Shown piece after piece: positions 34,515 through 46,645 of a DNA stretch of 64,000 bases. A program made the translations under genes and the position numbers. The notes under the pieces were generated by a model. The model ran no database searches and had not been told where the DNA came from. It worked only from the letters and a program-made list of their open reading frames with translations. Within the stretch, counting starts at the first letter, position 1. Each line of letters opens with the position of its first letter. Source of the stretch: Sphaerolaimus hirsutus (taxonomy: Eukaryota > Nematoda > Chromadorea > Monhysterida > Sphaerolaimidae); the NCBI GenBank assembly GCA_964036195.1, contig OZ038453.1:7455469-7519468 (forward strand). The letters are read 5' to 3'.

Positions 34515-35225
34515 GAAGTCGAGTGGCACCAGAAATTTACATGTCACTTCTAAGTTAACTTCTCGAGTGACTTCCCCTCGCCCACCGCTTCAATTGTAAT
34601 ACAACTTAACACTTGACTTGTCACTTACACAATTGTGGAATTTGCACCAGCTTTCAGAGGTCAAATTGTGACCCATTGTATTTGTAGGTACCTATACATT
34701 GTTACAGAAATGAAATGTGTTTCAGTTCCAGTAGAAATTTGACACTAAATAGGTGCCAGGTAAATTTGGATGTATGCGTGATTTTGTTGAGTTCATGTAA
34801 GGTCATTTTCGCATTGTGTTTAGAGAATGAAAAATATGATTTTGCATCAAATGATTAATTGTTTGTCATTATATTTATATTTTGGGATAGTTTATGCCGT
34901 GTTTTGTTGCATTTTATCGCACAAAATTATCAGTTGAATCATTTTGGATGGGTTTTTTTCACTATTTTGAATCAAGGGAGGAGTGATCGCTATAATTACA
35001 ACGAAAAACCAATTTTTAGCGAGATTCATCATTTCGCACATTCGAGAAAAGCTTTAGAAATGTTCAGCCCTAACTCTGAATCTATCGTAAAGCTTGTATT
35101 CATTTTTGTATTCGATTGATTTAGTGCAAAATTGCTTTTTCCATTAGGTATTTACAAAAATTATTCCCCTAGACATATTGAATCATGGTTTCGGACATTT
35201 TAATCAAGCAATTGAAACCTTACAT
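34515..35225. other. Unique A/T-rich sequence, no supported gene
   Basis: One 86-codon open frame (34859-35119) with hydrophobic and aromatic residues but no splice context, start context or recognisable motif. I do not call it a gene. Confidence 0.4.
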
Positions 35226-35535
35226 ACCGTATTTATTCGAATAGAAGAGCGCCGTTTTATTTTTTCATCAACTATTTACCTGCCGTTCTATTGAAAGTGC
35301 CGTTGTACTAGAAGCTGCCAATCTATTTTTTCACCAACTTTTTTCACACATCTTTCGTTTGAACATTTGGCACTCCTCCAACGCAATATCTACCTGCCGT
35401 TCTGTTGAGGGTGCCGTTCTATTTTGAGGCTGCCATTCTATTGTTTTCATGAGTGCAAAAAAAGCCAAAACTTGCCGTTCTATTGGAGGTGCCGTTCTAT
35501 TGGAGAAATGTTGTTCTATTAGAAGAAATACGGTA
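35226..35535. mobile_element. ACCGTATTT-family MITE with GCCGTTCTATT repeats
   Basis: Ends ACCGTATTTATTCGAATAGA and TCTATTAGAAGAAATACGGT. The interior repeats TGCCGTTCTATTGGAGG. It is a distinct subfamily sharing only the outer bases with the C-rich copies. Confidence 0.65.
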
Positions 35536-36284
35536 CTTAGGTATTTACAAATTTCTGACAATGCACACACAAACGTTTCCCTTCAATCATCTTTAAAAAA
35601 ATCATTCACAAATCTGCAAAAATATGCAAACAATGGGCGTAAAGTGTAAATATTTTTCCGGTTCACACTAGAAGATTTCTGGTTTTGTGTTTTCCATGTT
35701 TCAACGGCCTATTTTATCTGTCTTTTATCGAATTATGGATGAAATGACCTAATATAAAAGTGTGTCAGTTTGCGACTTTTGCGATTCCAAATACTATTGA
35801 ATTTTAGACAATTGTGGGAGAAATTTTCATCGCGGAACTTTAGATATTTATATTTGAAATAGATTTGCGTGTGAGAACCGTTTTTTGCTTTTTCATTTTA
35901 GTGATTGTGACGGCTTTTTATTTCGCTTTTAAAACCTTTATATATGTGAGTTTAATACAGCAGAAGTATTTACTGACAATATACCATAACCTAATTTGAA
36001 TAGAGAAACAACATCATATTTCCTTTACCTCACAAAACATCTGTTGAAATTATTTCACTGGGGAATTTATTGGTGAGACCGCTTAATTCGGATATACCTA
36101 GTGCCATTTAAACCACCAGGATTTTGGTGTCAAAATAGTAAAATAGCGCCAGCATTTTGACATTTTGTTCCCATTTGTTCACAAATATATTTATAGCAAA
36201 GGGCCTATAGCGCCACAGCAAAGTGGCGCCAATCGCCAATAGCGCCACAGTAAAATGGCGCCGCCGACGATAACCACCAAAAGC

Positions 36285-36639
36285 GTCACGGCCAGGGTTG
36301 GCAAAATCTCAGAAAAAAATAAAAATAAAATAAAAATAAAATAGAAAATTAAAGAATAAAATAAAAATAAAATGTAAAATTGAAGAATAAAATAAAAATA
36401 AAATACAATTTTAATAAAATTAAATTCAATTTTAGTAAAAAGAATTTTACTTAAATCAATCCTGGTCACGAACTAAAATAAAAAATAAAAATCAAATTAA
36501 AATAAAATTAAAAATTGAAGAATAAAATAAAAATAAAATGGAAAATTGAAGAATAAAATAAAAATAAAATACAATTTTAATAAAAATAAAATACAATTTT
36601 AGTAAAAATAATTTTACTAAAACCAACCCTGGTCACGGC
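36285..36639. mobile_element. hAT-type MITE with perfect 8-bp duplication
   Basis: Element 36293-36631 has ends CAGGGTTGGCAAAATCTCAG and TTTTACTAAAACCAACCCTG and is flanked by GTCACGGC on both sides (36285 and 36632). The interior is AAAATAAAAATAAAAT repeats. A partial relative sits at 52690-52855 inside an introner-type element. Confidence 0.85.
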
Positions 36640-36879
36640 GTTTTTACGTCAGTATTTATTCCGGAATGAACCACGCGTTTTCTGAAATGGATACAAATAT
36701 TTTTGACGGCATGTTGTCAAAAAAATTTACGAACTCCATCGAATGAATCATTTACCACATGTAAAAAACTGAAAATTGCTTTGACAAATACCCTGTAAAC
36801 ACAATATCTATACATCCATACTCAGGTAGGATTTATAAATGGGTACGCAGGGTTCCTGTGTAAATCGATTTACCTATGC

Positions 36880-37540
36880 AAATGGTGTCAAAAGTCATGT
36901 TAAATGAAAAATGTTGTGCAGTGTCAAAAGTCATGTAAAATGTAAAATGCCAGGCAAAGTGTCAAAAGTTGTGTTAAGTGTAAAATGTCATGCAAAGTGC
37001 CAAAAGTGATGTTAAATGCCAAATGTCGTGCAGTGTCAAAAGTCATGTAAAATGTAAAATGCCAGGCAAAGTGTCAAAAGTTGTGTTAAGTGTAAAATGT
37101 CATGCAAAGTGCAAAAAGTCATGAACAATCCCGTGCATAATAACAAATAGTTTATAAACAGCAGAAAAATAATATTTTACATGACTTTTGACACTTTCAT
37201 GAGATTTGGCATTTTACATGGCATTTCACATGACTTTTGACATTTTGTATGGCATTTGCTTGTTTCAGGGTGTTTTACATTTCCTTTGACACTTTGCATG
37301 ACATTTGCTATTTTACACAACATTTTCCACGGCTTTTGGCAGTGTACATGTCACTTGACATTTTACAGGCACTTTTTACATGACTATTGACAACTTCCAT
37401 GACATTTTACATTTTACAGTACATTTTACATGACTTAAGATCGTTTGCACTGGCATTTGACCGTTTATAGTGCATTTTACATGAGTTTTGACATTTTACA
37501 TGACATTTTACATTTTACAGTCACATTATTTACACATGCA
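36880..37540. repeat. Introner-type palindrome of GTCAAAAGTCATGTAAAATG repeats
   Basis: The left half repeats GTGTCAAAAGTCATGTAAAATG and the right half its complement CATTTTACATGACTTTTGACA; the outer bases GCAAATGGTG / GCAAATTGATTTGC are also inverted. It resembles the inner arms of the intron-forming elements but lacks their GCCACTCCC ends. Confidence 0.5.
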
Positions 37541-37544
37541 AATT

Positions 37545-38633
37545 GATTTGCACTAGAAAAATACGACATCCGTATTTCCGTAAAATGCGTAAAAACCCAC
37601 TAATTTCGCAAGTGATATTGATGTCAATAGTCATGTTTGCATTACATCATGCGACAACATTACGCGGATTTCCCTCTTTAATTTCCCATTGTGAATTTTC
37701 CGGAAATCGCGTGTTTCCCGAATGAAAAGGAAATGGGAAATTTCTGGCGTCTAAGGAATCTGTCGCGTTTTCATGGCGCTTTTGAGTGTTTTTTTAATAA
37801 TAATTAACTCCAAAATATGTAGGTAGATAAATTGTCAATTGGAATTTTTTTGCGCATTTAATGTAAATATGGAGAAACATTGATCATGGCGCCATTTAAA
37901 ATAATGGCGCCATTAAATGGCGTCAGCGCCACGGCGCCATTCCAGCGGTAGTGTTATCTCATTCCATTTTTGGCTGTGTTTCAATTCACAAAGGAAGACG
38001 TTTACACGTGGGTGGGTGTCTATTTATGGTCTCTTTTTATGTTTCGTTTTTTACTTCCTTCTAAGCGTGTCTTTGAGAATATTTTCCCTTATACGCGGCG
38101 GACATAAAGCATGCGATTTATGTCTCACGTTGGAAGTGTGCCAATGATGATAAAGCAAGCGATTTGTGTACAAACGATGCGAAATCATTGTGGTGAATGA
38201 GTTGACGTATAGGCTTATAACAGACATGACGTTTTTCAACTTTTTATGAAAATCGCATGCGTAAACTATCGTTGGCACGCTTCCAGCGCGAACCACGCGT
38301 GCAGGGCGTAAAGTGACTGAAGTATACAAACCAATGCCATCGTGCGTCAACTGATTACACTGGTCTCCATTCAGATTTTAGTTGACTGATCGCCGAACGA
38401 TGTTAAAATGCACATGTCAATATAGTTACATTATTTGCCACTTTACCGCACGGCATTTGATAATTGCGCTACGAAGTACTATGCGTCAACTAAAATGTGA
38501 ATTGAAATGGAAACCAGTTGACACCGAGTACTGTGCATAGAATTTTGCAGAATTTCATTAATTACCCCCGTTAATTCCAGTGTAAATTGTTTTTCATTTT
38601 ACAGATAAACCAAACATTCCAAAAATACTAAAA
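37545..38633. other. Upstream region of the dermatopontin-like gene
   Basis: Holds a short GGCGCCAT-rich patch (about 37885-37945) and an inverted pair (AAGCATGCGATTTATG near 38108 and AATCGCATGCGTAAAC near 38250, both next to a TTGG(A/C) sequence). No TATA box or other promoter signal can be named with confidence. Confidence 0.35.
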
Positions 38634-41600
38634 ATGAAATGTCACTCAAACTTAATCACCCTAATCTACACGATTCTACTCAAACCGCTGGCAATTTTAG
38701 CCGACAAAAATGGGGGCAATCTTTTCGGCAGAACTTTGTTCGAATGTCCGGATGGATTTCACATGTCGCTTTTTGGTGGTGCGTACAGTCCCATGATGAG
38801 AATGTACACTTTTGGATGCGCGCCATTGGCGGGAAATTTGGTTTGTGGAAATTTGACTTAATTATGATAAATCAGATGTAAATAAATCATTTTTGCTCTG
38901 AGTTCTCGTGTTTGATTTTGCGTATAATTTTTTTTTGGATTTTGTAAAATTTACGTAATAAAATTTAAAAATTATGTGGCGACAGACAGCCATATTTTTA
39001 TATGGAATCCATTGACTACTATTGGCACAAATGATTCATTCCGGTAAATTCAAATATGTCCAAAACAGATTTATCAGTTTCCGAAAAGTCTGCCGTCAAC
39101 TAGTCCAGTATATAAAACACCTCCTCCTTTCCAGTTGCCAACAGAAACCTGTGTCAAATCGAAAACTGTGTCAACTCAAAATGGTGACATGCTCATAGAA
39201 TGTCCATTTGGCTATTATTCAGCTGGGGTAGCGATTGAAAAAGATCAGGGAAACAGTGACTCGTTAGTTTTTTTAAAAGTTTTTATGTGCAGATGGAAAA
39301 GTGCCTGCGCGAACTCGCTCTGTCAACTGACTTTTTGTGGTAGCTGAGAATTTGGGAAACTCTTTCGAATGAGTTTTTTCCCATACACATCAGTTTCCAA
39401 AAGTTCAGTTTTAAATTTTATACGCTTTTTATGATGTCTTCAGGATTCTATCATCTACCAAAAAAAAAACGATTTTTGTTTCATTTTGTGTGTGATTTCA
39501 TGTGTAATCAACAAACGAAACCTACAGTATACTCTCAAATAAAGTATAAATGTAAAGTGCAACTTTAACACTTTATCCCACGCAGGTGGACATTGTTGTG
39601 TTGCAGCAACACCTACATAACTATAAAAGAGGCGGAATGTGTGCAAACATCATTTGTCAACAATTGGAAAATGGCATTTGAATTCAGTACTGGGAAGCAG
39701 ATTATTAGAAGATGGCACACGATTTATGATGAGAGCAAAAAGTTTGTTGAAATGTCGCTGCACAGACTGAGCGCCTATTATACATCTAAACCCGTCACAC
39801 ATTTAGACCCGGCTTACAACTAATTCTACCCATCACACATCTAAACCCATCACACATCTAGACCCATCACACATCTAAGCACATCACACATCTATGGGGG
39901 TTTAGATGTGTGATGGGCTTAGTTGTGTGATGGGTAGAATTAGATGTGTGCCAGGTCTGGATGTGTGATGGGTTTATATGTTGGCTGGCAAAGGGTTGCT
40001 GCACACACTAGCTTCCTAAAGAAATCTTGACAATTTAGTTAACACTTAAATCAGCTTTGAATGCACTTGGGTTTAACGGAATGAGTTATTCAGATCGCCG
40101 TCAACTGTAGTTGACACAATTATAATTGCGGTAAACTCAGATGCATTCAAACCTGATTTATCAGTTTCCAAATTTTGATTTAAAAAAACTAGTGTGTAGA
40201 CCAAACAAAACACAAGTTGCATGCACATTAACAACAAATGCTTCTCTCTGACATATTTCTCCCCCCACTCAGAGACAGACGCTGGTGGCTACAAGTGTGT
40301 CCAACAATGGAGACAACACCCCAAAACATGGCACCCCCTCAAATGTCACCCCCTCAAAACAATGCACCCAATGCCAATATGCACGTGCAAATGCCAGCAC
40401 ACAGAAGATTCTCTAGGGGTGCCAGGGTGCGTTATTGGCACACCGCCAACAATGGAAGATATGGTAGATTGATGGCTGATGAAGTGTTGAATTCTGGTGC
40501 TGGCTTTTATGGGTGGGTTTGAGTTTTTTGGATGGTGTTTTTGGATGTGAAAATGGCCCGGATCATTTGTTTGATGGAAGTGTGTGCAATATTTACAATT
40601 TGGGAAAATGGTGGAAAGAATATTTTCTGTGGATTTATTCTGGATGGTCTATTTTTTATAATAATTGTTTCTATAGTGGAACTGCTGGAAACGAATTCTG
40701 GAACTTATAAAATATTAAATCTACTCCAAAAAAACTCCAATTAAATTTTTAAAACAGATTTTCAATTTTTCCAGTATTTTTCAATTTACCTAAAATATAC
40801 TACCGTATTACCTCGAAATACCCCCATGGGGGTTTATTATTTCGCCAGCAAAATTTGAGGGGGGGGTTAATTCGAGGGGGGGGGGTTTATTCGAGGGGGG
40901 GGTTTATTATTTCGTGGGAAATTTTCGTACGGATCGTAGTAAATAGTAGGCATTTGCGTACCCAAAATAGGTAATAAATGTGTCCAAACAGGATATATTT
41001 GGACATAAAAACGTAGATAGCTACACAAACTACTCTATGTGTAGCTGCAATGCAAATTAACAGTAATAGGTATACATCATGTACATTGCGTACATGACGT
41101 ATTTATTATGTACATGGCGTACATCATTCTGAAGGGGGGGGGGGTATTTCGAGGGGGGGGGGGGTTATTATTTCCCCAGCCCATTTTGAGGGGGGGTTAA
41201 TTCGAGGGGGGGGTTAATTCAAGGGGGGGGATAATTCGAGGTAATACGGTACATTGAATTTTGATAGTTTAAAAAGTCATGTTTCGCAACTGTTGATATA
41301 CATTAAGACAATTCACACTCATTTCAATTCACAGATCACCATCAAACGGACACACATTGGCGCCACGCCAAAAAGTGAGGAGTTTCGATTCGACCAATTC
41401 AATTGTACAAAATGATGACTTTGTGTATCCATCGAAAACGTCTTTACCGCCATATGCGAGCACAAAAAGTCTTTTCAACAAGCAGACAGTGGAATCAGGT
41501 TGGGTAGACTTTGGGAAAATTTATGAATAAGCCGCGCCCCATCAGGAAATGTTTTTTGTCACATTAATCAGACCAAATTTTAAGGAAAGCCTCACTTTTA

Positions 41601-43770
41601 AGTTTTCTGGATGAAAAGTATTTTTACTTATTTTTACAGGTAAGAAAAATTAATAAAAAAATTTACGTTTTCTGTACTCAGAGGGTGAGTAAAGAATAAA
41701 TACGTTACGTTTATGTATAGGTATTTGAAAAAGTGTGACGCCTTAAACAAGTGTGCTGCAAGGCAATGACATTTTCACAAATTCGTGTTATTCAAATTTT
41801 CACCTTCGATATCATAAATTTTACCATTTTCATCAATTTTGCCAATTCCAGATATGAAAAATTACGATAATATTCCGGATAATGTGGATGAGTATTATCA
41901 ATATTACCAGGATGCTGATGAAAATAGTGGAAATTCAATTGCGGAAAAAGATCCTGTAATCAAAGGGGTGCAGAAAATTTTCCAGAACATTCAAGATGGA
42001 CTGTTTCTGGCCCAATTTGCGCTGCCAACTGAAAAAGTCAGTTTTTAGTGTTTTTTTTTAAATCCTTACGATAATTACATGTAGTTTTTCAGTGCCTGAT
42101 TAAGCTCAGTGTGTAAACTGATCCTTTCTAGAAAATGAAAGATCCTTTAAATAGAAATGAGGTCTTTTATGAATTATGTCAACATCACCTGCAAAAGAAT
42201 ACATGTTTTTAAATAACACATTTATAGAATAGGAGCTATTCTACCTCGAATTATTACCTCGAATTAACCCCCCCCCTTGAATTAACCCCCCCCCCCCTCG
42301 AAAAAACCCCCCTCAAACTGGGCTGGGGAAATAATAACCCCCCCCCTCGAAATACCCCCCCTGGAATGAAGTACATCATGTATGCACTGTACATGATGTA
42401 TTTATTGCGACCAAAGTGCATCGCAACTACACATAAAGACTAGTTTGTGTAGCGATGCACATTGATACTTCCTAATATGTCCTGTTTGAACGCATTTATT
42501 ACCTGTTTTGGGTACGAAAATGCTTACTCTTTAGTACAATACTTACGAAAATTTCTGACGAAATAATAAAACCCCCCCTCGAATAACTCCCCCCTTGAAT
42601 TAACCCCCCATCAAATTTTGCTTGCGAAATAATAAACCCCCATGGGGGTATTTCGAGGTAATACGGTAATCACATTTTTACATGTGACATCTTTCCCACC
42701 CATCAAAAAGGGGGAGTTATTTTTTCCAATGTGACTAGCAGAGGGAGTGATTCAATGGGGGGGAGTTTTTCTAGGAGAGGAACTTATTTGAAGATTTACA
42801 GAGTATATAACATCCTAACAACTAAACAGGACGAAACAGCGGTAATGCTGCAACAAGCAGCCACTGAACTTTCATTCAACCTTGACAATCAGAAAATGAC
42901 CGCTCAAAAACAAGAAACGGTGCCTTTAGTAAAGTATGCCAGTGATGGAAGAACGATGCAAGTGGGCAGTTTTGTTCAGTCAACTGGAAACAGTGCTGTC
43001 AACTCGCAAAGTGGGCAGAGTGCCAAGAGTCTGCCTAGTTTGCCACCTGGAGCTACTTCTTTTTCATCAGCTATAAAAGTGGTTGGTGAATTTAACGCTG
43101 ATGTTTCTTGGGCCGCTCCCAGACATTGTAAATTGTGCTGTATAATGTCAAATGTCATGGAAATTGTCAAAGCTCATGTAAAGTGCCATGTAAAATGTCA
43201 AAAACATAAATAAAAATTACTGGACATATTACATGACTTCCCAAGCCCTGTAAAGTGTAAAGTAAAGTGTCAAATGTAAAGTCAAATGCAAAGTCAAATG
43301 TAAAGTAAACTGTCAAATGTGAAGTAAAGTGTCAATTGTGTATCCAAATCTTATTTTTTCATATCCAAATCTTATGTTTTTGTATCCAAATCTTATTTTT
43401 CGACATAAGATTTGGATACAAAAACATAAGATTTGGATACGAAAAATAAAGTTTGGATACACAATTAATTGACACTTTACTTTACATTTGACATTTGACT
43501 TTGCATTTGACTTTACATTTGACACTTTACTTAACATTTGACATTTGACTTTGCATTTGACTTTACATTTGACACTTTACTTTACACTTTACAGGGCTTG
43601 GGATTGCCGCCTGACATTTTACATTTTCTGACATTTTACATTTTCTGACATTTTATAGCAAACAAATTGCAATCTTTTTTTTCCTTTTGCAGCCTGTCAG
43701 CAACACTGGTCCAAGTCCGGGTGCAATTCAAGGAATGCTGCAGTATTTGGGATTGTGCCCCGGCCATTGA
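38634..43770 (+). CDS. Dermatopontin-like secreted protein with long Pro/Gln-rich C-terminus
   Basis: Eight exons: 38634-38840, 39135-39262, 39586-39741, 40279-40512, 41335-41498, 41852-42036, 42830-43102, 43693-43770; every phase fits, giving 474 residues. The N-terminus is a signal peptide (NLITLIYTILLKPLAILA). Dermatopontin-type motifs follow: FECPDGFH, then IECPFGYYSAGVAIEKDQ with DSWTLLCC across exons 2/3, then MAFEFSTGKQIIRRWHTIYD with KKRWWLQVCP across exons 3/4, matching the family's CPxG and DRxWxxxC pattern. Residues after about 190 are unlike dermatopontin: a Pro/Gln-rich part (NMAPPQMSPPQ), an Arg/Gly patch, an acidic Tyr-rich part (DEYYQYYQDADE), then a helix-prone region; the end is GLCPGH. 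Presumably extracellular matrix or mucus; function of the tail unknown. Confidence 0.75.
39790..39990. repeat. CATCACACATCTA tandem repeat and its inverted copy
   Basis: CCCATCACACATCTAAAC repeated about four times, then GTTTAGATGTGTGATGGG-type copies in inverse orientation, in the intron of the dermatopontin-like gene. It can form a hairpin and has no coding role, although the upstream frame reads into it. Confidence 0.65.
40802..41251. mobile_element. MITE with ACCGTATTACCTCGAAATAC ends
   Basis: Lies in intron 4 of the dermatopontin-like gene. Ends ACCGTATTACCTCGAAATACC and ATAATTCGAGGTAATACGGT; closely similar to 5212-5632, including the TACATCATGTACATTGC segment. Confidence 0.7.
42240..42668. 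mobile_element. Same MITE family, opposite orientation
   Basis: Poly-C version of the element at 40802-41251, ending ATGGGGGTATTTCGAGGTAATACGGT at 42668, with the shared ATGTACATGATGTA segment inverted. It lies in intron 6 of the dermatopontin-like gene. Confidence 0.6.
43111..43608. mobile_element. Introner-family MITE inside the last intron of the dermatopontin-like gene
   Basis: Ends GCCGCTCCCAGACATTGTAAA and TTTACAGGGCTTGGGATTGC, with nested inverted GTATCCAAATCTTATTTTT arms and TAAAGTGTCAAATG repeats. The inferred donor (GAT|GTTTCT, 43103) is 8 bp upstream and the acceptor (TTTTGCAG, 43692) about 85 bp downstream, so ordinary sites seem to be used. Confidence 0.65.
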
Positions 43771-44281
43771 TTATTGTGATTTTGTACCTTTTATCTTAAT
43801 TCAGGTTGTGATCTCAGACAGCTTTTGATGCATTTTTTGCGAGTGCAATTTTTGTTCACATTTCATATATTTAAATATGATATGTTTTCTCTTTTTTTGA
43901 AACGTGTCTTTTATTGTCTATGACTCCATGCATACATTAACGAGCGACTTTGTTTTGAAATGTATTCTGAAATAATTTCTCACTTTTCAAAGTCAAAAAT
44001 ACATTTAAGACAATCTGGTTATTAGTCAATCAAGTAATCATGTTTGTTCATCACAAAAAAATGGTTTTGTGCTAACAATTGTGTGTAAATATATTATAAC
44101 AGATCTGTAATTAAATTCAGCATGTAAATATTTAAAAAAAATAACCATCACATGGTTATAAAAACGTGAAATCTCGTGAAGTCAATGTCAATGTCATGGA
44201 ATGCGGCAAAATTAAAACAAAAGGAGATCATCAAAAACTTAGAAATTTGCAAAATTTGCAAAATCTGGAAGAAGAAAAAAA

Positions 44282-44590
44282 TCAACCACCAAAAGGAAGC
44301 AATGGCTTAAATCTGAAAATTTCAGCTGAAGGTTCAGGGATTGCACTCTCATTAACCTTGCCAACTGAATCAGTAACATTTGGATACAAATCGGCATCAA
44401 AGTCAATAATTGGGTCATCAAACAGGTCACCTTGACTTTCAGAATTTGGAATACAATAATGCTCACATTGCTTTTTTGTTCTTGGCATGGCAAACATCTC
44501 TTTGTTGTAATCTCTGTCATTTGAGCAGTAAGGCACTTTCATCGATTCGCATTTTGCATCCTTACTGGTGCGCGTCCATCTGGTTACTAC
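44282..44590 (-). CDS. Exon of a secreted Cys-rich protein (minus strand)
   Basis: Acceptor CTTCACAG| at 44591, frame open to a stop at 44282; a possible donor (CAAG|GTGACC) lies at 44430. Begins VVTRWTRTSKDAKCESMKVPY and continues with CSNDRDYNKEMFAMPR and CEHYC. The cysteine pattern CESMKVPYC then YN and MP is reminiscent of the start of a frizzled-type cysteine-rich domain, but it is too short to be sure. Phase 0 entry matches the upstream exon at 45117-45177. Confidence 0.5.
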   Translation of the reverse strand, partial: VVTRWTRTSKDAKCESMKVPYCSNDRDYNKEMFAMPRTKKQCEHYCIPNSESQGDLFDDPIIDFDADLYPNVTDSVGKVNESAIPEPSAEIFRFKPLLPFGG

Positions 44591-45116
44591 CTGTGAAGGT
44601 GAAGTTCGGACATTTGAGATTCACAGAGTGATTTCACATTGATGCTGTGTGCCTGCCGGATTCAGTGTAATGGCACTTTATAGTGCTCCACACATGTTTT
44701 TGTGGGTATGATTTGTGGTTTGGTGGTATCAATCTGCATGTGTCCAAGGTTGAAAATACTTAAGCTAAATTTATATGGATCATCCAAAATGACAATGCTT
44801 TAGTTGGAAAAAATCATCCAAATGTTACAATACGGGCCACATTTTGGAGAAAAAAACATACCTAGGTAGGTATGCTTCGTTTGCATTGTACAACTGGTCT
44901 GTGTCACCATTTGTCAATGTAGTGAATGAATTTGTACAATCGATTGGTGTTGAATTTTTACAAAGTGTATGTAAGATGCAAATGGCTCATGCATCTACAA
45001 CTACAACATGATGCGAATTCATACATTTCATCCATTTCCACAACATAACCACTGTCACCACATAACAACAATGCAGAAAACATTTTACATCCCCCAAACC
45101 ACCCTCAAAACCCCAC

Positions 45117-45685
45117 CTGCATGGGCCCCCCACTGGGACACTTCCTCAATCCCAACAACATGCCCAACCACTCGCTCCTAAGGGCAGTCCCAAGCCCTGT
45201 AAAGTGTAAAGTAAAATGTCAAATGTAAAGTACAATGCAGATAAATGTGTCAACTGGAATGCAAAGTGTCAAATGTCATGTCAAATGTAAAAGAAGGTGT
45301 CAATTGTGTATCCAAATATTATTTTTATGTATCGAAATCTTATGTTTTTGTATCCAAATGTTATGGAAAAAAAACAAATGGATTTGGATACAAAAACATG
45401 AAAATTGGATACCAAAAATAATATTTGGGTACACAATTGACACTTCACTATACATTTCAATTTACATTTGAAACTGCGTGACAATTAACACACTTTACTT
45501 TGCATTTGACTTTACATCTGACACTTTATTTCACACTTTACAGGGCTTGGGACTGCCACCTGCCAGCCCAGTTTGGCCCTGCGCACCCTGCTGCAGGGCT
45601 ATGTTTTGGGCAGATGCAAACGGCGCAGCCCGAAGGGTGGGTTACGGAGATACAGCCGAGCCCGAACCCCAGGGAGCAGGGCAGG
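45117..45685 (-). CDS. Two Cys-rich exons around an introner (minus strand)
   Basis: The 5' exon runs about 45685-45560 (its acceptor after a poly-C tract is uncertain). It encodes SLPCSLGFGLGCISVTH then PSGCAVCICPKH, an antistasin/EGF-like spacing. It ends GGCAG|GTGGCA. The 3' exon 45177-45117 encodes SEWLGMLLGLRKCPSGGPMQ and ends CAG|GTGGGG. AG + G joins them in frame, and the phase 0 exit matches 44590. Plus-strand frames here are also open because of GC-rich composition, but they lack canonical splice sites. Confidence 0.45.
45178..45559 (-). mobile_element. Introner-like MITE forming a 382-bp intron (minus strand)
   Basis: Minus strand: CAG|GT then GGCAGTCCCAAGCCCTGTAA, ending TTACAGGGCTTGGGACTGC then CCTTAG|. 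The flanking 8-mers tggcaggt and ccttagga share AGG at positions 5-7. The inner arms carry the GTATCCAAATCTTATTTTT module in inverted orientation. Confidence 0.65.
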
Positions 45686-46397
45686 CTGGGGGGGGGGGTT
45701 GGGCGGGGGTAGTGGGGTTTGGGAGAGTGATGTGGTATTTCCATGAAATTGTTGTCATTCATTGATTGTGTTTATTGGTGCCCACCCGTTTTTGAGGATA
45801 CACTTGGTATGCTTTTCAAATGACGCATGGTATGGTACTCATGATGTTGGGTGCCATTTTTCTGATGACACATTACTAGTTAAATTTTTGTGAGAAGTCA
45901 TGTTAAATGTCAAATTTCACACATTTTTGTCAAGTGAAATTGAAAATGTAAAGTCCCTGGTTCAATTTTTTTTCCATGCTGCAATTAACACTTCACATGA
46001 CATCTGACATTTTATAGTGACTTTCCCTCAGGAATGTATACATGGAGGTAAGAATATGTACCAAACACTTTGGCAGATGATGTAAAATGATAAATATAAA
46101 TATTGAAACCTTCCCAAACACTAATTGGTACCATGCTTCTACTAATAACTTTCACTTACATGTAAAAAGCACCCATTTTGATTGTGGTTATATCTGTTGT
46201 GTTGTGGTATTTGTTGTGTTGTTATATCTGTAGAAAATGCTCCACGTAAAACTTTGTGGAACATGTCAAACAATCTTCAGAGAATAATACCACTTCACGC
46301 ACATTCAATCAGCTACTGAAAAATTCGTGAATTTCCATATTTTGCAGCCATGGGCCAGAAAATCAAGTTTCCCACTCTATTTTCCAGCGAAAAATGA

Positions 46398-46642
46398 TAC
46401 CTTATTTCCTCGAAACACCCCCCCCCCCCCTGTATTAACCCCCCTCTAAATACAATTAGATCTGAGCGAGCTGAGGAAAATAAACAACTCTCGAAATACA
46501 CCCCGTTAGAAATATCACGCCCTTCACGAAAATTTCTGACGAAAAATTAATCCCCCTCAAATAAGCTCCCCTCGAAATACCACCTCAAAATTTGCACTCA
46601 AAAAAAATAAACCCCCTTGAGGTATTTCGAGAAAATGCGGTT
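46398..46642. mobile_element. Degenerate C-rich MITE of the ACCGTATTT family
   Basis: Left TACCTTATTTCCTCGAAACACCC, right GGTATTTCGAGAAAATGCGGT. It lies just downstream (minus strand) of the donor of exon 46646-46905. Confidence 0.5.
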
Positions 46643-46645
46643 TAC

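Noticed and set aside
38051..38350. 99-codon minus-strand ORF upstream of the dermatopontin-like gene
   Set aside because: Covers an inverted-repeat segment; no splice signals or protein-like motif.
45478..45765. Plus-strand frames across the GC-rich patch at 45.56-45.72 kb
   Set aside because: The plus strand lacks a GT donor at the introner border, while the minus strand has canonical sites and matching phases with neighbouring exons.
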